This document shows positions 10,577-18,832 of a DNA stretch of 64,000 nt, piece by piece. The translations under genes were made by a program, and so were the position numbers. Under the pieces are notes generated by a model. The model was not told where the DNA came from, did not search any database, and worked only from the letters and a program-made list of their open reading frames with translations. The DNA is taken from positions 1,798,001 to 1,862,000 of the forward strand of contig CAJUUM010000031.1 in NCBI GenBank assembly GCA_910589415.1. Direction: 5' to 3'. The first letter of the stretch is position 1. Each line of letters begins with the position of its first letter. This DNA is from Malachius bipustulatus. Taxonomy: Eukaryota > Arthropoda > Insecta > Coleoptera > Melyridae.

Positions 10577-11646
10577 CAAGGGCGTAGCAAAGAGGCCCGG
10601 TCCACCCCAGAATCCTTCTGGCCCACCCCAGATAAAATTTTAAGTGTAAACCCAACTTTCGGAGTTCACGGAATTTCGAGGTAACCGGTTTGATCCGATT
10701 ACTATATAGGATTATGTTTTTTTTTTTTTAAGTAGGTATAGCCTACTTTTACCTACCTGATACAGTGTAGCTACAATTTACAATGTAAAGGGTAGAGCTA
10801 TATAGCCTAAGGTGGCAAATTTTCAAAGAAATTTTGTTCTTCATATACTGAGAAATTGCAAGGCCTTGAATATTGATAATTCCCTGATGGGCTTTATCAG
10901 GGGGAGGTTTTTTTTTTGCTGTCTTCATCGGCAGCGGTGGTTCAAAATCTGGCTACCCAGTGCTTTTTGATGCGATCGTAGCCAATTTTTTCTTTTTGTA
11001 TAATACTTACTATTGTTATTATAATTTCCCATCTCTTGATTCTGTTTATATTCCATTAGAAATCCCTTTTCCGAACTCCATTTCCCGAACGACAAGAGCG
11101 ACTTTTTGAATTGCACAAAAACGACAGTCAATAAGATATTAACAATTAATGTACCTTCTAAGGTAAAAAATAATTTTAAGGAAAATGATCATAACAATTT
11201 AATTTTTATTTCATAATGAGAGTGACTATATACGAAAGGAGGTAACTATTTGACTTTCTAATGCCTAAAAGTTCATATAAATATTGGTCCGCAAAACGGC
11301 TCCTTGCTATATTGAGCTATATTTTTTTAATTGTTTAATTAATAGAAAAACAATTTTTTTGTTTTAATTTCAACACCATTTAAATCAGTAAGCGGTTGTG
11401 GACCTATGTTTATATGAACTTTGAGGCAAAAAATAAGACGAATAATTACCTCTTCGGCTTATTTTTCAAACCCTGTATTTTATTCACGAGCTAGAAAATT
11501 GCGTGACCTTGAATAATAGAAAAACTTCGCCCGCGCCACTATTTTGGGAGGGACCTTCCTTCTCTTTTTACATTCACTTTTTTCTTAGATTGCGTCTCGA
11601 ACCACCCATGCCCCCCCTCCTAGAAAAAATCCTTGCTACGCCCTTG
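10577..11646. mobile_element. hAT-like non-autonomous element
   Basis: Perfect 14-bp terminal inverted repeats (CAAGGGCGTAGCAA at the left, its reverse complement at the right) bound 1,070 bp. They are flanked by GGGAAAAA (10,569-10,576) and GGGTAAAA (11,647-11,654), an 8-bp duplication with one mismatch, which is the length hAT elements make. No transposase is visible; the 68-codon minus frame at 10,925-11,131 has no known domain. The element lies in the intron between Myb/SANT exons B and C. Confidence 0.65.
11268..11424. repeat. inner inverted repeat, possible nested MITE
   Basis: AAAGTTCATATAAA near 11,269 and TTTATATGAACTTT near 11,411 are inverted copies, extended by GGTCC/GGACC, around a 110-bp AT-rich centre. 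It sits inside the hAT-like element and may be a smaller foldback that inserted there. Confidence 0.5.
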
Positions 11647-11741
11647 GGGTAAAATCAACAGCTAAACGAAAATCATGAATTGCTTGCTATTTATTTATAG
11701 AATTTTTACACTACCTGATACTAGTAATCTGTTTTATTTAG

Positions 11742-11877
11742 AAGGAGGTTATGGAAACTGAAGGCGGGAGGTACAAGTCCGCCCTCGGCGATATTGGGGC
11801 TCAAATTGCAGGAGGACTGCGAGAACAAATGGAGCCTATCGAAAACTCTTTTGATAGAGGGGCAGTGTTTTTTGGTG
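11742..11877 (+). CDS. Myb/SANT-like gene, exon C
   Basis: After the acceptor TTTATTTAG, a 136-bp exon encodes K-E-V-M-E-T-E-G-G-R-Y-K and later E-P-I-E-N-S-F-D-R-G. It ends GGTG|GTGAGA in phase 1. The T-x-G-G and P-I-x-N-x-F-D elements resemble the stretch that commonly follows the Myb/SANT-like domain in insect proteins (TGGG, then PLxNxFD). Phase 1 matches exon D exactly. The exon is too short for automatic ORF calling and is supported by splice signals and phase. Confidence 0.5.
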
Positions 11878-12523
11878 GTGAGAGCTTCTTGATTTTAATG
11901 TATATTTAAATGTATTGTTACTGTTATTACACTTTATTAATACCAAATTAAAAGTCTTACAAAATTCTTTATTGTCAGTTACACTGGTCCGGCAATATGT
12001 CATTCCTGTCATGTCACTAAAAATGTCGCCACTTTGCTGTCATAAGAAATATTGTAGAAGGTACACATAAACAAGAAAACAAGCACGAATTAAAAATCCA
12101 GAATAATTCTAGTGTTCCTCGTTCCTTCGTTATATGTAGTATTATTTTGAGGTTTCTAAAAATTATACAAAAAATTCTGGTGGATATCTAATTGGGAGGT
12201 GGCATGCATTGATTAGTTGTTTGACTTTCTGAGCAGACGAAATATTATTTAAGTTTAAGTTAAACAGAAATATATCAAATTGTATTTTTAATTGAATTCT
12301 TGACTTTATTCTTTATTGGCTTACATTTTATTGACTTTATTCTTGCACATTACAAGACACACCTTAAAAAATCTTTTCAGTGCACTCATGACTTTTATAA
12401 TACTCGTCTGTGTTTTTTGATATGTAGGTAGTAATAATTGACATTTTACTTTTTTGTATTTGAGCAGCTATTCGGTTACAGATTTTTGTTGTTTTGGAAT
12501 GTATTAATTATTTTATGTTTCAG
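11878..12523. other. intron, no feature recognised
   Basis: AT-rich intron between exons C and D. It has an imperfect direct repeat TGACTTTATTCTT near 12,301-12,345. No transposon ends were recognised. Confidence 0.4.
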
Positions 12524-12645
12524 ATAACATAGTTCCCGCTCAGTTTGAGGCCACGCTTTCACCTGTTCCTGGACCCTCCTCCAGAATATACCCAGATCCC
12601 GAGGTTCCCAAGTTTAAACAGCTCAACTCTACTTTGATCTGTCCT
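12524..12645 (+). CDS. Myb/SANT-like gene, exon D
   Basis: The acceptor TTATGTTTCAG is followed by an exon that completes the split codon from exon C (G plus AT) and then reads 40 codons, including D-N-I-V-P-A-Q-F-E-A-T-L and P-G-P-S-S-R-I-Y-P-D-P. It stops at CCT|GTAAAA, a moderate donor, in phase 0. If the donor is not used, the frame runs into PLE1, whose 12-bp target duplication starts at 12,666. The exon-like triplicate at 15.2-16.0 kb also begins in phase 0, so it could be the next exon. Confidence 0.45.
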
Positions 12646-12688
12646 GTAAAATTTTGTGTCCTGTTTAATTTCGAATTATTGACCAATT

Positions 12689-12900
12689 CGAATGTAATTA
12701 ACCAATAATAATTTCAATTGTTAATTTTTGTATAAAAACATCTCTATTTTGGCATAAATCTCACTTGCAGTTGTCCTGATGATGGGTTGGCCCCCGAAAC
12801 CGGTTGACAAGCCATTTATCAATAAAATTATACTCATGTGACCTCAATTTTTATTTTGTTTCTGATGAATTTGAGTATACTATGGCCAACCTATACGATA
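12689..12900 (+). repeat. PLE1 left terminal repeat (pLTR)
   Basis: It matches 14,795-15,000 with scattered differences. It contains the hammerhead-like fold at 12,771-12,810 and runs directly into the truncated RT frame. Confidence 0.85.
12771..12810 (+). ncRNA. hammerhead-ribozyme-like motif
   Basis: In order: TTGTC (stem I 5' strand), CTGATGA core (12,776-12,782), a GGG/CCC stem II, GAAA (12,796-12,799), a short C-CGG stem III region, GTT as the expected cleavage triplet (12,803-12,805), then GACAA pairing back to TTGTC. Hammerhead ribozymes are known in Penelope-like terminal repeats. One extra base (T at 12,783) lies between the core and stem II, so activity is uncertain. Confidence 0.6.
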
Positions 12901-14041
12901 TGAATGAAGTCAATCACCTGGTCAGCATTTTACGGAGATTTACAATCGAAGAGAAGATTAGCAGAGATGAATATATGACGAGACTCGCTATGGGTAACAG
13001 TCTCTCTTCGCTTCTATTAGAATTTTTTATGGATGATCTGGAAAAAACATTTAGTAAATCAGAGATTTTCAAATACATTAAACTTTGGACGAGATATGTG
13101 GATGATTGTTTTGTAATAGTGGAGGGCGATTTAAACACAGTAACAGACATACTTAATTTTTTGAACACAATCAACACCAACATTAAATTCACTGTGGAAA
13201 TAGAAACTAATAACAAAATTAATTTTTTAGACCTGACTTTAACCCGCAACGAAAATAATATAGAATTTGAAATCTATCGCAAACCTACACCACGTTATTA
13301 ATTTTAATTCAAATCACCATTTTCAATATAAATTATCAGCATTCAGATCATACATATACAGACTAAACAATGTACCTTTATCAAATTTAAACTCATTATC
13401 AAATTTAAATTCATCAAATATATTATATTTATCAAATTTAAACTATAATAAAGAACTTCAAATTTTAAAAACTATAGCAATCAATAACGGATTCGATCCA
13501 GACATAATAGAAAAAATCAATGCAAAATACATCAGAAATAGAACCACTCCATCTCCTTACATTGATAATCCCACACTAACTTCAACTACCCCTAAATATT
13601 TTTCAATGCCGTACATAGGACCCATTTCGTCACAAATCTCAAACATAATACAAAAACACTCGAACTCTAGAATTTCTTTTTCCGCTTCTAACACCTTGGC
13701 ACAAACGTTGGTCCACAGTAAAGATAAGTTAGACAAGCTATCACAAAGTGGTATTTACCAACTAAACTGCCAAAACTGTAATAGCATTATATGTTGGACA
13801 AACTTGCAGGAATTTGAAAACTAGAATAGATGAACATATCAAGAAACATGACATCTCACAATTTTGTCATCACCTGAAATTCAATAACCATGATTTTAAT
13901 TACGGAGAATGTAGCACAATACTTAAACAGATCGATAAAAGAGGACTTTTTCTTGATTTGTTTGAGAGTTACGAAATAGACAAAGCACAAAATAGGAAAG
14001 ATGTTAAATGCCTCAACAATCAAATGAATTTCTTTTTTTAA
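12860..14041 (+). pseudogene. PLE1 reverse transcriptase and GIY-YIG nuclease, broken
   Basis: The RT frame enters from the pLTR just upstream of the block L-A-M-G-N-S-L-S. The N-terminal RT blocks (fingers and the first catalytic Asp region) are missing. The aspartate box is R-Y-V-D-D-C-F near 13,095, followed by I-N-F-L-D-L-T-L, typical of Penelope RT. A slip near 13,295 moves to the next frame, which is AT-rich with L-S-N-L-N repeats. The GIY-YIG domain starts at S-G-I-Y-Q-L-N-C near 13,750; its second block is shifted by one base near 13,790 and resumes as R-I-D-E-H. Penelope elements use the GIY-YIG enzyme to nick target DNA and the RT to copy their RNA. With the RT truncated and two frame breaks this copy is inactive. 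Confidence 0.85.
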
Positions 14042-14342
14042 TTCAATCCTCTATATAAAACCTTACCTTAATTTTCAAGAAAAACCTCATAACTAGCGAG
14101 CCCCAGTTCCTTATTATTTTATTATTTTTTGTTCAGTCATATAGTATTCAATCAACATAGTTTATTATTATAATTTAGTTTCCGTCAACCAAGATTATTT
14201 TGTTTACATTTTACATTACCAATTTATATTATAATTTTCATGTTATTGTGAGAGATTAACGATTACATCAATCTTTTCCGACAGTAAGTATGACAGTTTA
14301 CACGTTTGTTGTTTTTGACTTTTAACAGGTCAATGCTATATT

Positions 14343-14372
14343 GATGGATTGATTGATTGATTGATTGATTGA
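14343..14372 (+). repeat. (GATT)n microsatellite
   Basis: About six consecutive GATT units lie within the 3' untranslated part of PLE1. Confidence 0.85.
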
Positions 14373-14794
14373 CGTCACATCTTGAATCTAGACATTCTTC
14401 TTCTTACCTTACAATATTCTACGTCATCCAACAGATAAATGACCTCCATCTTGTCAAAAAATATGATTAATTAATTTCTCTCATTTCCTGGCCTCACGGT
14501 TCGATCCAGTTTCACTTGCTCTCGTAAAATTAAAATATGTAATTTCAACTACTTGTAACCAAATACTATCTTCAACAAGTAAATCAATCTAAACCCTTTT
14601 CACTTCGAAAAAGGCTTAAATAAGTTTTAACATCTATAAACGTAGTATAATTCCCAAGAATTTTCGAACGGCAATTATTATCGAATCTTACAATAGATCT
14701 ATCATTCATCTATCTCTGTCTCATATACATATATAATGATAACACCTGTATTTTTCTGAAATTGCCAATAACTGACAAGTGAGTATTCTTTGTA

Positions 14795-15000
14795 ATTGTA
14801 ATTGACCAATAATAATTTTAATTGTTAATTTTTGTATAAAAACATCTCTATTTTGGCATAAATCTCACTTGCAGTTGTCCTGATGATGGGTTGACCCCCG
14901 AAACAGGTTGACAAGCTACATCAATAAAATTATACTCATGTGACCTCAATTTTTATTTTGTTTTTGATGAATTTGACTATACTATGGCCAACCTATATGA
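14795..15000 (+). repeat. PLE1 right terminal repeat (pLTR)
   Basis: Second copy of the terminal repeat, ending at the 12-bp target duplication. Its hammerhead-like motif (14,875-14,914) keeps CTGATGA, GAAA and the GACAA strand, but stem III changes from CCGG to CAGG and the stem II loop changes by one base. Confidence 0.85.
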
Positions 15001-15218
15001 TAATTTCGAATTTCCTAAGTCGTTTGACCACCGAGAAAACCCAAACAGGGAAACCAGTCGGTTTCTTGGTTAATGCAAAACAAACTACCTACTACCCAAA
15101 GTCTCTCGCGATTGGTCACCCACAACCAGTTGCCTTGTTTGCTTTTCTCGTTGCGCAAACAGCTTCTGCTAAAATCAACAGAAAGAGCCAGCTTGATTAA
15201 TTTTTCAATGATTTTCAG

Positions 15219-15312
15219 GTAAAACTGAAACGCCTTCCGAGAGACTTCGATCTGGGTGCAGCTCTGAAATCTCCGACCAAACTGTCGGCAATGTCAAAAA
15301 TTTTGAGGAGTG
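15219..15312 (+). CDS. exon-like segment, copy 1 of 3
   Basis: The acceptor ATTTTCAG and donor GTG|GTAAGT enclose 94 bases open in phase 0, reading V-K-L-K-R-L-P-R-D-F-D-L-G-A-A-L-K-S-P-T and ending L-R-S. I do not recognise the product. Its phase 0 start fits the phase 0 end of exon D (12,645), which makes it a candidate next exon of the Myb/SANT-like gene. The downstream intron also has an open frame (S-R-I-K-K-K-S-F-P-F), so retention is possible. Confidence 0.35.
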
Positions 15313-15564
15313 GTAAGTAGAATCAAGAAGAAGTCGTTTCCTTTTGCAACTCCTGCGACTCAGTCCCACAAAGACGGTATTTCTACCGTGAACGACTGTG
15401 CAAGTGCAATAAAGGGAGTCAGTCAAATGAGATTGGTGTTAGCAAGACTGCCACTGCGGCTCCTTCATCTGGTGCAAGTTTTGTTTGTTTTTCTCGTTGC
15501 GCAAACAGCTTCTGCTAAAATCAACAGAAAGAGCCAGCTTGATTAATTTTTCAATGATTTTCAG

Positions 15565-15658
15565 GTAAAACTGAAACGCCTTCCGAGAGACTTCGATCTG
15601 GGTGCAGCTCTGAAATCTCCGACCAAACTGTCGGCAATGTCAAAAATTTTGAGGAGTG
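15565..15658 (+). CDS. exon-like segment, copy 2 of 3
   Basis: It has the same 94 bases and the same splice borders as copy 1. If all copies were included, the phase (0 to 1) would not allow copies 1 and 2 to be spliced together in frame. That would favour use of only one at a time, or decay. Confidence 0.3.
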
Positions 15659-15911
15659 GTAAGTAGAATCAAGAAGAAGTCGTTTCCTTTTGCAACTCCT
15701 GCGACTCAGTCCCACAAAGACGGTATTTCTACCGTGAACGACTGTGCAAGTGCAGTCAAAGGGAGTCAGTCAAATGAGATTGGTGTTAGCAAGACTGCCA
15801 CTGCGGCTCCATCATCTGGTGCAAGTTTTGTTTGCTTTTCTCGTTGCGCAAACAGCTTCTGCTAAAATCAACAGAAAGAGCCAGCTTGATTAATTTTTCA
15901 ATGATTTTCAG

Positions 15912-16004
15912 GTAAAACTGAAACGCCTTCCAAGAGACTTTGATCTGGGTGCAGCTCTGAAATCTCCCACCAAATTGCCAACAACGTCAAAATCTTTGGC
16001 AATA
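15912..16004 (+). CDS. exon-like segment, copy 3 of 3
   Basis: The diverged copy is one base shorter (93 bases, phase 0 to 0). Its end reads T-S-K-S-L-A-I and stays open through the GTAAGT into V-S-R-I-E-K-K-S before a TGA near 16,066. The one-base change alters the downstream frame relative to copies 1 and 2. Confidence 0.3.
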
Positions 16005-16105
16005 GTAAGTAGAATCGAAAAGAAGTCGTTTTCTTTTGCCACTCCTGCGACTCAGTCGCCCAAATGAACGACTGTGCAAGTGCAGTCAAAGGGAGTCAGT
16101 CAGAT

Positions 16106-16207
16106 GAGAGTGAAATCTACACCTACTTAATTGCCTTAGATGCAGAAAAAAGAACTACAAACAGCCCTAATAACAGTAGAGATGACATGACTGAAGACAA
16201 CAGGTAA
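16106..16207 (+). CDS. possible terminal coding segment
   Basis: An open frame reads S-D-E-S-E-I-Y-T-Y-L-I-A-L-D-A-E-K and ends with TAA at 16,205-16,207. It diverges from the tandem unit where repeats 1 and 2 continue differently, so it may be the original 3' end of the triplicated gene segment. The acidic character is protein-like; there is no known domain. Confidence 0.25.
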   Translation, partial: ESEIYTYLIALDAEKRTTNSPNNSRDDMTEDNR

Positions 16208-16618
16208 CATAGCACAAGAATAGAACAATCTGACAACGACTAACAAATATTACTGTATACCTCAGAAAAACCAAACAATCTGACAACAACGAACGGGGAC
16301 ACTAGTGGCTTTTAGGACGAATAGAGAGAACAGAAAATTGATTGACTGACAGCTGACACACCCCAACTTGTTAATAGATTTCACAATGCCAAAAATATGA
16401 CATGACAAGTGACTAGCAGTGCAATCCTCCAGGAAGGTAGTGAATTCTTCTTTTTGGATGATAATAATTATTCAATTTTTAATTTACACAAAATGGCTTC
16501 TCCCTCGTAGTGGTCTTACAAAAATTGACCAAAATTTATAAAATTTCAATAAAATATATTCTTCTAATTGATGTAACAAAAATGTTATTACATACCTAAT
16601 CATTTTGGAAATATTGCG
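16208..16618. other. no feature recognised
   Basis: AT-rich flank upstream of the gypsy LTR. AATCTGACAAC appears twice near 16,228 and 16,276. No gene was seen. Confidence 0.4.
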
Positions 16619-17598
16619 TGTAACGAATTCCAAGGCATTCATTGATAATTATTATTTATTTTAATTAATCGAGGGGTCTATCAGAAGGATACAGTTTTTT
16701 ACAGCGGTGATTAGCAGGTTATCTCGCCGGCACCGGCTATATAAGCAGACCCAACGGAGAAGCAGGTCAGATCTTCCGAGGCATTGACTCGCGAACCATC
16801 TCCCTCCCTGTGAACTGAGCTAGGAGGTATTCCGGAGGCATGCATTGAGTGCACTCCGTTCCTTTTATCTAGCCGGTTATAGTGGGTCAATGAATTGAGT
16901 TGAACTTAACTGTAACACGGCGACGGGAGACCGATGAGAGTGAATTGAGCTCTGATCGACTGCCGCCCACATTAGGGAATCGACCGGGGCTGTATTGAAG
17001 TCCCGGCGGATCCTTTCAGACGACGCCTGGCCTGTATTGAGGGCCAGACAAACCAGACGTCGGGATCGCAATGTAATGAGTTGTCGATCCGGCGTGTCAT
17101 TCTCCTCTGAACTCATAGTCAAGGGGGTAAAGGCCTCATAGAGCCCTATCCGACTTGAACGTCAATAATACCCGCCTCCGCATTCCGGGAGCGGGTTTCT
17201 GTTTCAGATAATTGCATCGCCGAATGATTTTCTACCAAATCCCGTCACGGCGCGTATTCCGGAGGCCGCAGCAACAGGAGACACGCACACGCAGCGTGCG
17301 GTGGTAAGAGAGCGACTGACGCAGCGGAGCCGGAGGTGAATCGTGCAGCCGCCCGACCAATCTAACGGCGGTGCATGCCCCGACGCAGATATCTCTCGCC
17401 AATCAGACGGCCAGCAGCGGACGAGCGCCGGCCCATATGGTTCAGTGGTTGACAATATTAATCTAACAAATACATATATGTGTAACTACCGTACTTGTAA
17501 ATAAAGATTTTATAATTGTAATTGACTTGTCGCGGGTACAAAGGGGCAGACATCCATCCCTGGGTAATCATCTCTACCTTACTGAAAATCCCGTTACA
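16619..17598 (+). repeat. 5' LTR of gypsy element 2
   Basis: The 980 bases start TGTAACG and end CGTTACA, perfect 7-bp inverted termini with the TG...CA convention. A TATA box (CTATATAAGC, about 16,737) probably marks the promoter, and AATAAAG at about 17,500 the polyadenylation signal. No partner LTR lies in the window. Confidence 0.8.
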
Positions 17599-17602
17599 AG
17601 AT

Positions 17603-17620
17603 TGGCGCCCAACGTTTAAT
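17603..17620 (+). promoter_or_regulatory. primer binding site of gypsy element 2
   Basis: TGGCGCCCAACGT begins four bases after the LTR end. TGG is the complement of a tRNA CCA end, and TGGCGCC is a common retroelement primer site start. Confidence 0.75.
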
Positions 17621-17721
17621 TGTAAGAAGTTTCGTCACACGTTCTCAGTTCTGCCCCGTCGTATCAAGTCAGTCAGTCCGAGAAATCGTTCACAGTAGCA
17701 GGAATAAAAACAAACCGCAAG

Positions 17722-18831
17722 ATGACCAAAGATGACGTAGCCACTGCAGGGCTAAGCTGGATATACCAGCTAAGCAAAGAGGAGGCCGAGAAAGAGGCAC
17801 GGAGACGGGGGCTGGAAACGTCAGGCACCCTGGACGACATCAGGGCGCGGATAAGCCAGCACGTCAAACAGCAGCAGGCGGGGGCGGTCCCCAAAGCAAG
17901 TACAAAGGTCAAGCCCGAGCAACCCGCCGGAACGGATCGAGAGAGGATAAACGCTCTAGAAGCCGAGATAGCGCTCCTGAAGCTGGCCCTCCGAACGGAG
18001 CGGGGGCCAACACAGACATCGAAGGTCAACGAGGAGGCACCTCAACTCACGGGATCGGAAATAATCAACCACGCCCGTAAATGGGGGCTGAAGTTCGACC
18101 CAAGGCGAGACAACGTGATCCTATTCACAGAACGCCTCGAGGAGCTGCGGTGCGTCCACGAATTTCCAAGGGACGCCATGATAAAAGCACTCCCCGAGCT
18201 GTTGAAAGGGGAAGCGCTACTATGGTACCGCAATAATAAGGACGAATGGGAAAACTGGAACCAATTTAGCAGAGAATTTTCAAAAGCATTCTTCCCATAC
18301 GAGTACCGGCTGGCGCTAGAGGAGGAGATCAGGACCCGGAAGCAAAGGCCCAACGAACCAATCAGGGAATACGTGACCGCAATACGAACCCTGATACGAC
18401 GGGACGGGTCAATGTCCCCCGAGCAAGAACTCGAGCGAGTAATCCGGAACATGCGCCCAGAATATCGCATCCATCTGCACCTCCACAAAGTGACGTCCAT
18501 AGACAACCTATTGGAGGCAGCCAGCGCCTTCGAAAATTTACAGAAGGAACAAGAAGCGCTACAGAGCGTACAGACAAGAAGGGGAGCGCCGCAGCGACTC
18601 GGCCCCACCCAGCCTGGCGCTGTCTGCTACAGGTGCGGACAAGAGGGGCACTTCCGGAGCCAATGCCGGAACGCCCCCAAGAAGTTCTGCGGCAAATGCG
18701 GCAAGGAAGGGATCCTTGCGACCCAGTGCTGCAACAAACCGCAGAACAACAGGCAGCAAAAACGAAGACAGGGCTGTGGGGGAATAAAACCCGCACAGCC
18801 CCCCAGAACGGGGCATACGCACGTCAGGTAG
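17722..18831 (+). CDS. gag of gypsy element 2
   Basis: Complete 369-residue frame from ATG. Residues about 12-50 resemble a SAP-type motif (L-S-K-E-E-A-E-K-E-A-R-R-R-G-L, then G-T-L-D-D-I-R-A-R-I). The middle (about 110-280) is a Retrotrans_gag-type capsid domain with W-Y-R-N-N-K-D-E-W-E-N-W and F-S-K-A-F-F-P. Two zinc knuckles follow: CYRCGQEGHFRSQC is a standard CCHC box, while the second, CGKCGKEGILATQC, has Ile where the His should be. The protein should coat the element RNA in virus-like particles. Pol follows in the +1 frame. Confidence 0.85.
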   Translation: MTKDDVATAGLSWIYQLSKEEAEKEARRRGLETSGTLDDIRARISQHVKQQQAGAVPKASTKVKPEQPAGTDRERINALEAEIALLKLALRTERGPTQTSKVNEEAPQLTGSEIINHARKWGLKFDPRRDNVILFTERLEELRCVHEFPRDAMIKALPELLKGEALLWYRNNKDEWENWNQFSREFSKAFFPYEYRLALEEEIRTRKQRPNEPIREYVTAIRTLIRRDGSMSPEQELERVIRNMRPEYRIHLHLHKVTSIDNLLEAASAFENLQKEQEALQSVQTRRGAPQRLGPTQPGAVCYRCGQEGHFRSQCRNAPKKFCGKCGKEGILATQCCNKPQNNRQQKRRQGCGGIKPAQPPRTGHTHVR

Positions 18832-18832
18832 C

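Larger units (their letters stand above)
12678..15000 (+). mobile_element. Penelope-like element PLE1
   Basis: The element is bounded by an exact 12-bp target duplication, TAATTTCGAATT, at 12,666-12,677 and 15,001-15,012. Both ends carry a direct repeat of about 210 bp (pLTR, 12,689-12,900 and 14,795-15,000) containing a hammerhead-like motif. Between them are a 5'-truncated RT, a GIY-YIG nuclease and an AT-rich 3' region. This is the layout known for Penelope-like retroelements. Confidence 0.85.
15135..16110 (+). repeat. tandem triplication of a 346-bp unit with an exon-like core
   Basis: Three direct copies start at 15,135, 15,481 and 15,828. Copies 1 and 2 are nearly identical; copy 3 is more diverged and lacks the ACAAAGACGGTATTTC stretch. 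Each copy holds a segment bounded by TTTTCAG and GTAAGT: 15,219-15,312, 15,565-15,658 and 15,912-16,004. Confidence 0.85.

Noticed and set aside
14343..14372. GATT repeat as part of a regulatory array
   Set aside because: Plain microsatellite in an untranslated part of PLE1.
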